NCBI GenBank assembly: GCA_934444735.1 | Contig: CAKSDE010000011.1 | Coordinates: 1-64,000, forward strand | Origin: an uncultured Clostridia bacterium | Lineage (GTDB): Bacteria > Bacillota > Clostridia > UBA1381 | DNA length: 64,000 nt | Direction: 5' to 3' | Shown here: positions 16,299 through 25,085 of the stretch, piece by piece | Numbering within the stretch: position 1 is the first letter of the stretch | Layout of the letters: each line of letters opens with the position of its first letter | Position numbers and translations under genes: made by a program | Notes under the pieces: model-generated | What the model saw: only the letters and a program-made list of their open reading frames with translations | Told to the model about the DNA's origin: nothing | Databases searched by the model: none

Positions 16299-18002
16299 TT
16301 ATGCTTTTTCAAATACCGGGATATTTTCGGTAGTTACTTCAAACCAGCCGCAGGAAACAGGCTCCTTTGTCCAGTAATCAACCCAGTTTCCGTTCGGCAG
16401 ATATACCTTTCTCGAATCCTCCTCGGCGGTCATCGGTGCTACTATCAGGTTATCGCAGAAGATGTACTCATTGTCGATTTGGTATGTTTCGCTGTCATCG
16501 GTATAATCCATAACAAGCGCGCGAACCGGCGGTTTGCCTGTGGTTTTATAGCTCTCGAATGCTTTTTTGAGCATAGGAACAAGTGATTTTCTTACCTTTA
16601 AAAGCTCTCTTACCTCATCTTCACAGTCTAAATCAAGCCAGGGCGCTTTTTCGCAGTACCATGAGTTTATCAAACACTGAACCGAGAAAACCGTACTTTG
16701 CAGACGGCGCAGAAGATCTTTTTTATTTTTCGCATCACGCAGCTCCGGAGCCCAAAGGATTCCTGAAAAGCCCGAATTTACCACACCGCGGATAAAATCC
16801 TTATGATCGTAAAGATCGCTGTAGAGTACGAACGGATAACTTGCCGAGAGTGCGCCTGCATTTCTGACCTCCGAAAGAGTCGGGTGTTCGCCGAGTGCCT
16901 TTAAGATTGTCTGCATATATAATACGCCGAACATTGAATGATATTGCTCGCCGTCCATGCCCGACGGAAATTCGGTGCAGTTCGGAAAACTCCAGTCGCT
17001 TACAAAATCACTGCTGTCACATTCGTCCAGCTTAAAGCCGTCTATTCCGAGAGATACAAGCTCTTTTTTATGATGCTCGGCGAAAATTTCCTGCGCCTCT
17101 TCTGTTGCAAAGTCGGGGATTATACCCTTCCATACTTCATAGTCACCGCTGTATTTTGCAAGCGGTTCGTATATCGGTGATGTGGAGTTTACAAATGCGT
17201 GTTCCCAAAGGTTTAAGTGATACCCCATATCGATAAGCTTTTTTACAACTTCTTTGTAATTCGGGAAACGCTCCTTGTCCCACATATATGAGCAGGAATA
17301 GCTGCTCGACTGCCAACCCGGCTCGAGTCCCAAAATATCGCAGGGAATATCCTTTTCTCTGAAATATTCCGCCATTTTTAAAACCTCGTCGCCTGTATAT
17401 TTGGCATAACAGCGGTATAAAACGCCCAATCCCCATTCGGGAACGTCGCAGCCGCCGCCCGAGAGCATATTATACTCGGATACGATGTCGGTTATGGTGT
17501 CACCCTCAAAGATGTATATATCAACACCCTTTGCAACGGGTATCTCGATTGCCATTGTGGTGGTTTCTTTCAAACCGCATTTTTTGTATAAATCCTCGGC
17601 GGTTGCGATGATAGTATTATTTTCTTCTTTCGGTCTGTTTTTGTTTTTGCCGTAGCCGCAGCTTACCTCAATGTAGCGCGCGGTATCTATGTATATTCCG
17701 TAGCCTTTTGTGGTTACGAAAAAGGGCACGGGAGCGTGACTGTCGCCGGTGTAGGCAACAGGATCGGAATTTACGCGCAGCTGAAGATTGTGGTTTTTGT
17801 GGTCAAATCCCTTTAACTGCAAACCGAAGCCGTAAACCTCTTCGCCGAAATCGAGCGGCAATTCCAAAAGACAGCCTCTTTTTGTGGTTTTAAATGCGAT
17901 CTTTTTTTCGTTGTACTTTATCGGAGTTTCGCGATAGTCAAAATTTTTGCAGAATTTCGACGGTACGATCTCCTCGGGAGTTCCAAAGCTGATTTTTTTC
18001 AT
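16299..18002 (-). CDS. Glycoside hydrolase family 31 protein
   Basis: This 567-residue protein follows GH31 order: an N-terminal beta-sandwich with YGFGLQLKGFDHKNHNLQLR, then a barrel with LGLEPGWQSSSY, the nucleophile block GFKLDECDSSDF, and SGFSGILWAPELRD near the expected acid/base region. GH31 enzymes are retaining alpha-glycosidases (alpha-glucosidase, alpha-xylosidase and others) or related transferases. It is shorter than most members. Specificity is not readable, and an alpha-linked cap on a uronic-acid glycan is plausible from context. I chose ATG at 18002, since AAAGGA lies 9 bases upstream. It is the first gene of the four-gene operon, 150 bases from the LysR gene upstream. Confidence 0.85.
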   Translation of the reverse strand: MKKISFGTPEEIVPSKFCKNFDYRETPIKYNEKKIAFKTTKRGCLLELPLDFGEEVYGFGLQLKGFDHKNHNLQLRVNSDPVAYTGDSHAPVPFFVTTKGYGIYIDTARYIEVSCGYGKNKNRPKEENNTIIATAEDLYKKCGLKETTTMAIEIPVAKGVDIYIFEGDTITDIVSEYNMLSGGGCDVPEWGLGVLYRCYAKYTGDEVLKMAEYFREKDIPCDILGLEPGWQSSSYSCSYMWDKERFPNYKEVVKKLIDMGYHLNLWEHAFVNSTSPIYEPLAKYSGDYEVWKGIIPDFATEEAQEIFAEHHKKELVSLGIDGFKLDECDSSDFVSDWSFPNCTEFPSGMDGEQYHSMFGVLYMQTILKALGEHPTLSEVRNAGALSASYPFVLYSDLYDHKDFIRGVVNSGFSGILWAPELRDAKNKKDLLRRLQSTVFSVQCLINSWYCEKAPWLDLDCEDEVRELLKVRKSLVPMLKKAFESYKTTGKPPVRALVMDYTDDSETYQIDNEYIFCDNLIVAPMTAEEDSRKVYLPNGNWVDYWTKEPVSCGWFEVTTENIPVFEKA

Positions 18003-18151
18003 AATTAAAAATCCTTTCATTGAAAATTTATTTTTAGGTAATTTATCTTTTATCAAAATAATCTGAAATCTGTAAAAAGTATATCATAAACACATGAAAA
18101 TGTCAATCATACTATTGAGTTATTTAAGCCGCGATAAGGAAAAAATTTCAT

Positions 18152-19036
18152 TTATTGTTTAAAGACTGTTTTGTCTTTTAATAAATCCCAGAAAAGCTGT
18201 GCGGGCTCGGGGAGAAGCTCTCTTTTTCGGCAGACAAGTGCAATTTCCGAAATAAGCGATTTTTCCGAGAGTTTATATGAACTCATATCGGAAGAAATTA
18301 TTTTGCCTATTGCGGAGGGATGCAAAAGTCCTACGCCAAGCCCTTTTTCAGCCAAAAGCAGCGTCATGCCGGCATCATCGTTTATGCAGTATATATTGGG
18401 CGAATATCCGTGCGCCTCAAAAGCGGACTCAATGATTTTTTGCCAGCGGCGGTATACGATGAGCGGCATTTTGGACAGCTCCGCCATGCTGAGATTCTCA
18501 GATGTTACATTTTTAAAGTATTTTTTATGCCCGAGCGCCGAGATGCGCTCTTTTGAAAGATACTGAATATCAAGCTTTGCCGCGGAAAAAGGCGTGCGGG
18601 TTATAGCTATATCGATTTTGTTATTTTGAAGACTTTCCAAAAGCTGATATGTATTGGCGCTGTGAATTGATATTTTTACATTGGGATATTTTTTGTGAAA
18701 TTCACAGATACTGTTTGTAAAAAGTGTTCCGCGGACCGATGAAATAACTCCGATTCTGAGAGTCCCGGCATTGCCCTTTTTATAGTCCGACATCTCCTCT
18801 TTTATATTTTCGCACATTCCCAACACCTCCGACGCACGTTTATAAAAGCGCTTGCCGGCATCGGTCGGGACAAGTGTGCGCCCCTCGCGGCGGAAAAGGC
18901 GGCAGCCAAGCTCCTCTTCGAGTGCATGAATCTGCATGGTAAGAGGAGGCTGAGTCATATGCAGTTTTTTTGCCGCCGCCGTTACCGTCTTTTCCTCGAC
19001 TGTCGTTATAAAATAATGCAATTGCCGTATATCCAT
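18152..19036 (-). CDS. LysR-family transcriptional regulator
   Basis: The 294-residue protein has an N-terminal winged helix (MDIRQLHYFITTVEEKTVTA, then KKLHMTQPPLTMQIHALEEEL) and a C-terminal periplasmic-binding-like effector domain starting about residue 92. Length and layout are typical. It is encoded in the same direction as the GH31 operon and 149 bases upstream of it, so it may regulate that operon, or the divergent ABC exporter that starts 209 bases away on the other strand. A classic LysR arrangement favours the divergent target. The effector is unknown. Confidence 0.9.
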   Translation of the reverse strand: MDIRQLHYFITTVEEKTVTAAAKKLHMTQPPLTMQIHALEEELGCRLFRREGRTLVPTDAGKRFYKRASEVLGMCENIKEEMSDYKKGNAGTLRIGVISSVRGTLFTNSICEFHKKYPNVKISIHSANTYQLLESLQNNKIDIAITRTPFSAAKLDIQYLSKERISALGHKKYFKNVTSENLSMAELSKMPLIVYRRWQKIIESAFEAHGYSPNIYCINDDAGMTLLLAEKGLGVGLLHPSAIGKIISSDMSSYKLSEKSLISEIALVCRKRELLPEPAQLFWDLLKDKTVFKQ

Positions 19037-19127
19037 AAAATCAGACCCAATCTATATATTTTTTATATAATTATACCATAATATATATATTTGTCAATGG
19101 TGTTATGAGGTGGTATAATAAAATAAG

Positions 19128-19216
19128 GGGTTGTTAAAAAACTTCGGACGGGTATCCCAAAGCTTTTTCCTATCCCCTTAAACAGCCCCCGCCATTCCTA
19201 TGGGGTATCGGGTGTG
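19128..19216. repeat. Chimeric remnant of both dispersed repeat families
   Basis: The first half (AAGGGGTTGTTAAAAAACTTCGG ... CCCAAAGCTTTTTCCTATCCCC, in parts) matches the composite element of 4240 and 29657. The second half (GCCATTCCTATGGGGTATCGGG) matches the internal part of the 212-bp element at 23217. It sits directly in front of the ABC exporter operon. Confidence 0.65.
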
Positions 19217-19245
19217 ATAACTCCAATAACATATTAAGGAGAAGT

Positions 19246-20973
19246 ATGATGAAACATTTAATTCCGTATTTAAAAAAATACAAGCTTGAGGCGATTATAG
19301 CGCCGCTTTTTAAGATGCTTGAGGCGTGTTTTGATTTGTTTGTTCCGCTGATTGTGGCAGGAATTATCGACGTGGGTATCACAGGCGGTGACAGGCGGTA
19401 TATCGCTTGGCGGTTCGCGCTTTTGATACTTATGGCGCTTTTGGGACTTTTGTGCAGCTTTGCGGCACAGTATTTTGCGGCAAAGGCGGCAACGGGAACA
19501 GCAACGGGACTCAGAAGTGCGCTTTTAACGAAAATTCAAAGCTTTAGTTTTACCGAGCTTGATAAAATCGGTACGTCAACACTTATAACGCGAATGACGA
19601 GCGACATCAACCAGGTGCAAAACGGCATAAATATGTTTTTGCGGCTCTTTTTGAGAAGTCCTTTTATAGTGTTCGGCGCAATGATTCTTGCCTTTACGAT
19701 AAATGCACGGATTGCCCTTGTTTTTGCGGCGGTTATAGTAATACTTTTTGTGATAGTGTTCGGGATAATCTTTATAACCGCGCCGATGTATAAAAATGTA
19801 CAGGAAAAGCTTGACGGTATAACGGGTGCGGTAAGAGAGGACTTAAACGGCGTAAGAGTTATAAGAGCATTCGGAAGAGAGGACGTTCAGGAAAAGCTTT
19901 TTGCAAAAGCGGATTCCGCACTTTTTTCCGCACAGGAAAAGGCGGCAAAGGCAGCGGCTCTGATGAATCCTCTGACCTATCTTGTGATAAATACCGGAAT
20001 AATTCTTATTTTGTGGCTTGGGGCAAAAAAGGTTGATAGCGGAATACTGCTCTCGGGAAATATCATTGCCCTGATAAATTATATAAGCCAGATTTTGGTA
20101 GAGCTTGTAAAATTGGCAAATCTTGTTGTGCTTTTGGGAAAATCAATATCGGGCATGGGAAGAATAGGCAAAATTTTGGACGCAGATACTTCAATGAAAT
20201 TTGACGGCGGAAAAACAGGAAAAGATTGTGACGAGATACTGCGTTTTGATAATGTTTCGCTAAAGTATGCGGAGTCGGGAGCGGAGTCTTTAAGCAATAT
20301 TTCGTTCTCGCTCAAAAAAGGCGAAACACTCGGGATTATCGGAGGCACGGGAAGCGGAAAATCCTCGCTTGTGCATCTGATACCGCGCTTTTATGACGCG
20401 ACGGGAGGTACGGTTTACTTAAAAGGTGTGCCGATAAAGGAGCTTTCAAAAGAGGCGGTATTATCGGCAGTGGCGATTGCCGATCAGAAACCGCGCCTTT
20501 TTTCGGGGACGATACGGTCAAACCTGCTTTTTGCAAAGCCCGGGGCAAGCGATGATGAGATATGGCAGGCTCTTGAAACCGCACAGGCGGCAGAATTTGT
20601 AAAAAAGAAAAGCGGCGGCTTGGACGAGCCGACGGCGCAGGGGGGCGCTAATTTTTCGGGCGGACAAAAACAGCGTCTTACCGTTGCGCGCGCGGTTTTG
20701 GCAGGAGCGGATATACTTATTCTGGACGACAGCGCATCGGCTCTTGATTATGCAACAGACGCAGCGCTCAGAAAGGCATTAAAGAAGCTTTCGGGAAAAC
20801 TCAGTGTAATCATAGTCAGCCAAAGAACAAGTGCGGTTTCGGGCGCGGATAATATATTGGTGCTGGACGATGGAAAAGCCGTCGGTTACGGCAAACATGA
20901 AGAATTGCTTGAGAACTGTGAGGTTTATAAAGAAATTTACGAAAGTCAGTTCGGGGAGGCGAAAAAGGCATGA
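19246..20973 (+). CDS. ABC exporter subunit with degenerate ATP site
   Basis: This 575-residue protein is an MsbA/BmrC-like half transporter: six membrane helices in about residues 15-290, then an ATPase domain with Walker A IGGTGSGKSSL, signature FSGGQKQRL and Walker B ILILDDSASALD. The catalytic glutamate after Walker B is Asp and the switch histidine is Gln (IVSQRTSA). This is typical of the degenerate half of heterodimeric exporters. The next gene overlaps by four bases and has canonical residues, so the two form one heterodimer. It probably exports a drug, lipid or peptide. Two ATG codons stand in tandem after AAGGAG. Confidence 0.9.
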   Translation: MMKHLIPYLKKYKLEAIIAPLFKMLEACFDLFVPLIVAGIIDVGITGGDRRYIAWRFALLILMALLGLLCSFAAQYFAAKAATGTATGLRSALLTKIQSFSFTELDKIGTSTLITRMTSDINQVQNGINMFLRLFLRSPFIVFGAMILAFTINARIALVFAAVIVILFVIVFGIIFITAPMYKNVQEKLDGITGAVREDLNGVRVIRAFGREDVQEKLFAKADSALFSAQEKAAKAAALMNPLTYLVINTGIILILWLGAKKVDSGILLSGNIIALINYISQILVELVKLANLVVLLGKSISGMGRIGKILDADTSMKFDGGKTGKDCDEILRFDNVSLKYAESGAESLSNISFSLKKGETLGIIGGTGSGKSSLVHLIPRFYDATGGTVYLKGVPIKELSKEAVLSAVAIADQKPRLFSGTIRSNLLFAKPGASDDEIWQALETAQAAEFVKKKSGGLDEPTAQGGANFSGGQKQRLTVARAVLAGADILILDDSASALDYATDAALRKALKKLSGKLSVIIVSQRTSAVSGADNILVLDDGKAVGYGKHEELLENCEVYKEIYESQFGEAKKA

Positions 20974-22703
20974 GAAAAGATACGATAAAACGAGTGTTGA
21001 CCTTTATAAAACCATACCGTATTCATGTGGTGATGAGCTTTTTGTTCTCATTTATTTCGGCGGCGGTGCAGCTTTTAATACCAATATTTTGCGGCAATGC
21101 GATAGACGGTATGATCGGTGCCGGGAATGTGGATATGGCAATTGTCGTAAAAGCTATAAGTATGATTGCCCTTGCCGCAGTGATAGGTGCAATTGCGCAG
21201 GAGATTATCGCACTTTGCAATAACCGCATAACGTTTTCGGTATGCCGCGATCTTCGTGACAGTATAAGCAGAAAAATAAACAGATTGCCGCTTTCTTACC
21301 TTGACTCTCATGCGACGGGCGATACGGTGAGCCGTACAATTGCCGATGTGGAGAGCTTTGCGGACGGTCTTTTGATGGGATTTACTCAGCTTTTTACGGG
21401 AGTAATCACGATTCTGGCAACTCTTATTACGATGATTTACTTAAAAGCGGTTATTGCCGCAGTGGTTGTGGTGCTCACACCGCTCTCGATTTTTGTCGCG
21501 CGGTTTATCGCAACGAGGACGAGCAGATTTTTCAGAAAACAGGCGGAAATCCGCGGCGAGGAAACGGCTTTGATAAACGAGCTAGTAGAGGGTGCAAGAG
21601 TGGTAAAGGCGTTCGGGCGCGAAAAAGAAACGCATGAGCGGTTTGATGAGGTGAATAAACGCCTTGAAGAGGTATCATTAAAAGCAACGTTTTTCTCAAG
21701 CCTTACCAACCCGAGTACGCGTATGGTAAATAATATCGTTTATGCGGCAGTCACCCTTATCAGCGCGCTTTATGCACTCTCGGGCGGAATAAGCGTCGGT
21801 CAGCTGAGCGTATTTTTGAGCTATGCATCGCAGTATGCAAAGCCGTTTAATGAAATAAGCGGAGTGGTGACCGAGCTTCAGAATGCATTTACCTGTGCCG
21901 AGCGTGTGCTTGAGCTTTTGGACGAAAAAGAGGAAAGCTCGGACGCGGAGCTTGCAGATGTGACACCGGGCGAGAAAAGCGTGGAATTTTCCGATGTGTC
22001 GTTCAGATACGTTCCGGACCGTCCGCTTATAGAGGATTTGTCGATAAACGTATCTCCGGGTGAGCGCGTGGCGATTGTCGGACCTACGGGCTGCGGAAAG
22101 ACGACGATAATAAATCTTCTGATGCGCTTTTATGATGTGTGCGGCGGAAAAATTATGCTTGGCGGTACAGATATACGCGATATAAAAAGAAAGGATCTTC
22201 GCGCACACTATGCGATGGTTTTGCAGGATACCTGGCTTTCGCACACAACGGTAAAGGAGAATATAGCGTACGGCTGCCCGGGGGCGGGTGATGAGGAAAT
22301 TATTGAGGCGGCAAAGAATGCGCACGCTCATTCGTTTATAAGAAGGCTCCCGAACGGATATGATACGGTTATTGCAGAAGGTGGGAACAATCTTTCGGCA
22401 GGACAGCGCCAGCTTTTGTGTATCGCGCGCGCGATGCTCTCTTTGCCGCCGATGCTTATTTTAGATGAGGCGACCTCCTCGATCGATACCCGAACGGAGA
22501 AGAAAATCCAGTCGGCATTTGCCAAGATGATGCAGGGGCGTACGACATTTATTGTTGCGCACAGGCTTTCGACGATAAAGGAGGCGGACGTTATCCTGGT
22601 AATGAGGGACGGGCGCGTTATCGAAAAAGGCAAGCATGAGCAATTGCTCAAAAAGGGCGGATTTTATGCGCATCTCTATAACAGTCAGTTTGAAAAGGCA
22701 TAA
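20970..22703 (+). CDS. ABC exporter subunit with canonical ATP site
   Basis: This 577-residue half transporter has six membrane helices and an ATPase domain with Walker A VGPTGCGKTTI, signature LSAGQRQLLCIARAM, Walker B MLILDEATSSID and switch AHRLST, all canonical. Its start overlaps the previous stop (ATGA), indicating tight coupling with the degenerate partner. Together they make a heterodimeric exporter of the BmrCD/TM287-288 type. The substrate is unknown. No terminator was identified right after it; 58 bases separate its stop from the promoter of the cobalamin leader. Confidence 0.92.
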   Translation: MRKDTIKRVLTFIKPYRIHVVMSFLFSFISAAVQLLIPIFCGNAIDGMIGAGNVDMAIVVKAISMIALAAVIGAIAQEIIALCNNRITFSVCRDLRDSISRKINRLPLSYLDSHATGDTVSRTIADVESFADGLLMGFTQLFTGVITILATLITMIYLKAVIAAVVVVLTPLSIFVARFIATRTSRFFRKQAEIRGEETALINELVEGARVVKAFGREKETHERFDEVNKRLEEVSLKATFFSSLTNPSTRMVNNIVYAAVTLISALYALSGGISVGQLSVFLSYASQYAKPFNEISGVVTELQNAFTCAERVLELLDEKEESSDAELADVTPGEKSVEFSDVSFRYVPDRPLIEDLSINVSPGERVAIVGPTGCGKTTIINLLMRFYDVCGGKIMLGGTDIRDIKRKDLRAHYAMVLQDTWLSHTTVKENIAYGCPGAGDEEIIEAAKNAHAHSFIRRLPNGYDTVIAEGGNNLSAGQRQLLCIARAMLSLPPMLILDEATSSIDTRTEKKIQSAFAKMMQGRTTFIVAHRLSTIKEADVILVMRDGRVIEKGKHEQLLKKGGFYAHLYNSQFEKA

Positions 22704-22760
22704 AGCTTTTTAGATGATAACAGCGGTTGTTTTTTGGAAAAAATTATTTAATTTATGTAT

Positions 22761-22789
22761 TGCCTGAATGGAAAGTTTGTGTTATAATA
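22761..22789 (+). promoter_or_regulatory. Promoter of the cobalamin riboswitch operon
   Basis: TTGCCT (22761-22766), 17 bp, TATAAT (22784-22789), about 70 bases before the conserved riboswitch core. Confidence 0.85.
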
Positions 22790-22857
22790 GTATAGAATTA
22801 GGTGAAAAATAAAAATAACCTTTTATTTAATAACATAAAATTGAATACGGGCAACAA

Positions 22858-23056
22858 AAGTGTCGGTTGTGCCGCAAAAAAAGGCACAGTCGGTGAAAAG
22901 GGAATCGGGTGTGAATCCCGAACGATAACAGTCGCTGTATCCGCTCGAGTGGGTATGTATCCGTCGGTGAAAGCCGGTCATTGGGAGTTTTTCCTGAGAA
23001 GGCAGGATAGATAACCGAGAATTTTTTCTGAGAGTGTGGAGTCAGAAGACCTGCTT
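22858..23056 (+). promoter_or_regulatory. Cobalamin (adenosylcobalamin-type) riboswitch
   Basis: Conserved blocks of the cobalamin aptamer appear in order: GGTGAAAAGGGAATCGGGTG, GAATCCCGAAC, ACAGTCGCTGTATCCG, AAGCCGGTCATTGGGAG, CCTGAGAAGGC and the closing GAGTCAGAAGACCTGC. Two terminator-like hairpins follow. Binding of B12 should reduce expression of the genes from 23462. The ends are approximate. Confidence 0.93.
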
Positions 23057-23059
23057 TTG

Positions 23060-23101
23060 CAAGCTTTTTCGCATAAATGAATATTTTTGCGGCTTGTTTT
23101 T
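23060..23101 (+). terminator. First terminator-like hairpin after the riboswitch
   Basis: CAAGC...CGCA pairs with TGCG-GCTTG and runs into TTTTT, directly after the aptamer. It may be the ligand-controlled expression platform. Confidence 0.55.
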
Positions 23102-23154
23102 AGCGTGCGCAGATAAAATGCACGTTTGATTTGCTATGCATACACGGGAATAGT

Positions 23155-23194
23155 CTGCCGTGATAATCTTTTTTGATTATCGCGGCAGTTTTTT
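23155..23194 (+). terminator. Strong terminator in the cobalamin leader
   Basis: CTGCCGTGATAATC and GATTATCGCGGCAG form a 14-bp stem (one G-U) with a T6 loop and a T6 tail. It lies about 100 bases after the aptamer and before the first gene, so it must be regulated or read through. Confidence 0.85.
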
Positions 23195-23216
23195 ATGATT
23201 ATAAAACTGATATATT

Positions 23217-23428
23217 AGGTGATTGTAAAATGTAATTTTGCTTTTCAGCTGCCATTCTTATGGGGGTATCGGGGGTGTCAACCCCTGATTTATAATCAAA
23301 AATGACGACATGTGCGTCATTTTTGGCTGAAATAAAAAGTTTCAACCTGTCGTAAAATTAAAATCAGCCGGAACTTTTTATTTCTACCTAAGAATTTTAA
23401 TTGGAAAACGTTAGGTTTACAATTACTT
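23217..23428 (+). repeat. MITE-like 212-bp element, copy A
   Basis: The element starts AGGTGATTGTAAAATG and ends in TTTACAATTACTT, a near-inverted terminal repeat. Inside are the hairpins AAAATGACG/CGTCATTTT and AATAAAAAGTT/AACTTTTTATT. It is flanked by AAAACTGATATATT and AAAATTGATATATT (23203-23216 and 23429-23442, 13 of 14 identical), as expected for a target-site duplication. It sits in the B12 operon leader, between the terminator and the first gene. Copies B and C are at 46985 and 56947. Confidence 0.88.
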
Positions 23429-23461
23429 AAAATTGATATATTGCAGGGAGGATAATATTAT

Positions 23462-25045
23462 ATGAAGAAAAGAAGTTCATTATTTATTGTATGGATTATG
23501 ATAGCGGCGCTTTCGGCAAATGTATTCGCTGCTAAAAGTGTAGATGAAAGCTTAAAAGATACGGCAGATTATGTATATAATCATGTACCGAATCCGACGG
23601 TCGGCTCTGTCGGCGGAGAATGGGCGGTATTGGGGCTGGCAAGGAGCGGTCTGGATTATCCCGAGAGTTATTTTGATAAATACATTGAGAATTTAAACGG
23701 ATATGTGCAAGAGTGCGGCGGTAAGCTGCACAGTGTAAAATACACCGAGTATTCAAGAGTGGTTACGGCACTTTCGTCACTCGGGAGGGAACCGAAAAAT
23801 GTGTGCGGATATAATCTGATTGCGCCTTTGGAGGATTACGATAAAACAATCCGTCAGGGGTTAAATGGTGCGATATGGGCGGTTATTGCCATGGACAGCG
23901 CCGGGTATGAGAGCAATGTCAAAGAAAAATATCTTGAAAAGATTACATCGGCGCAAAATTCCGACGGCGGCTGGGCGCTGTCCGACGGCGGCGCATCGGA
24001 TATTGATATTACTGCAATGGCACTTACTGCGATAGCAAAATACAGAAGTGATGAGAAAATAAACAGTGCGGTTGAGGACGGACTTTTATATCTTTCGGAT
24101 GAGCAGAATGAAAACGGAGGATTCGTAAGCTACGGGGATGAAAATTCCGAGAGCGCGGCACAGGTTGTTGTTGCACTTTGTACGCTCGGTATTTCGCCCG
24201 AAGATGAGAGTTTTACCAAAAACGGCAAAAGCGTATCGGATAATTTGTTAAGCTTTAAAACCGCCGACGGCGGCTTTAAGCATACGCATGATGCAGACGC
24301 GGCAAATCAAATGGCAACGGAACAGGGACTGTACGCTTTGGCGGCGGTGTCGAGATTTAAAAACGGCGAAAATACGCTTTATGATATGAGCGATGTTAAA
24401 AAGACGGCTGATGAGAATAAAAACAGAGATTACGGACTTCCCGGCATGAGTGAAAATGTAAAAAAGAGAGAGGTTAAGGGCGAAAAAACTTTTTCGGATA
24501 TAGCCGAAAACCCGTCAAAAAAGGCGATAGAGGAGCTTGCCGCAAGAGAGATTATAAACGGAAAAGCGGAAAATCTGTTTGTGCCGGACGCGCAGATGAC
24601 AAGAGCGGAATTTGCGGCGATTGTGGTAAGGAGCTTGGGACTGTCCGAGGAGACAGAGATGAGCTTTGACGATGTTTTGCCGACCGACTGGTTTTATGAT
24701 TCCGTTCGCACCGCCTATGCATATAAGATTATAACAGGCGTGTCCGAAACGCGTTTTAATCCGCAGGGGGTTATCTCAAAGGAGGAGGCGGCAACAATGG
24801 TTGCGCGCGCGTCAAAGCTTTGCGGAATGAAAAATGAATACAGTGACTCGCAGATACGTGATATTTTGGCGGTATTTCCCGATTATAAGGCTTTAAGCGA
24901 ATGGGCAAAGCAATCGGTGGCGTTTTGCTATGATAACGGCATATTGAATGATGAAGATATTGAGATTGAGCCAAAGGTCAAGGTGACAAGAGCAGAGATT
25001 GCGCAGATGCTGTACAATATGCTTGATAAGGCAAATCTGCTGTAG
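23462..25045 (+). CDS. SLH-anchored alpha/alpha-toroid protein, possible B12 capture
   Basis: This 527-residue protein has a signal peptide (about 1-23). Residues about 30-330 form an alpha/alpha toroid of the terpene-cyclase/prenyltransferase type, with repeated DGGW, NGGF and DGGF turns each followed by an alanine-rich helix. From about 347 to the end there are three SLH modules (FSDIAENPSKKAIEELAARE, FDDVLPTDWFYDSVRTAYAY, FPDYKALSEWAKQSVAFCYD), which would anchor it to the cell wall polymer. Enzymatic terpene cyclisation outside the cell is implausible. The alpha domain of animal intrinsic factor and transcobalamin has the same fold. The gene is first behind a cobalamin riboswitch and next to a DUF4430 gene and an ECF transporter, so I infer extracellular cobalamin or corrinoid binding. 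Confidence 0.85.
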   Translation: MKKRSSLFIVWIMIAALSANVFAAKSVDESLKDTADYVYNHVPNPTVGSVGGEWAVLGLARSGLDYPESYFDKYIENLNGYVQECGGKLHSVKYTEYSRVVTALSSLGREPKNVCGYNLIAPLEDYDKTIRQGLNGAIWAVIAMDSAGYESNVKEKYLEKITSAQNSDGGWALSDGGASDIDITAMALTAIAKYRSDEKINSAVEDGLLYLSDEQNENGGFVSYGDENSESAAQVVVALCTLGISPEDESFTKNGKSVSDNLLSFKTADGGFKHTHDADAANQMATEQGLYALAAVSRFKNGENTLYDMSDVKKTADENKNRDYGLPGMSENVKKREVKGEKTFSDIAENPSKKAIEELAAREIINGKAENLFVPDAQMTRAEFAAIVVRSLGLSEETEMSFDDVLPTDWFYDSVRTAYAYKIITGVSETRFNPQGVISKEEAATMVARASKLCGMKNEYSDSQIRDILAVFPDYKALSEWAKQSVAFCYDNGILNDEDIEIEPKVKVTRAEIAQMLYNMLDKANLL

Positions 25046-25085
25046 GATTGCAGCAAAACGCGGAAAACAAAAAGGAGGAGCTTTT

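Noticed and set aside
21696..22331. Minus-strand ORF of 211 codons opposite the ABC exporter
   Set aside because: It is antisense to the ATPase domain with intact motifs.
22802..23014. Small plus-strand ORF of 70 codons in the B12 leader
   Set aside because: It lies entirely within the riboswitch leader and core, has no ribosome site and shows no protein-like pattern.
23462..25045. Calling the toroid protein a terpene cyclase or squalene-hopene cyclase
   Set aside because: It is secreted, wall-anchored and under a cobalamin riboswitch, and no DXDD-type catalytic motif was seen in the toroid.
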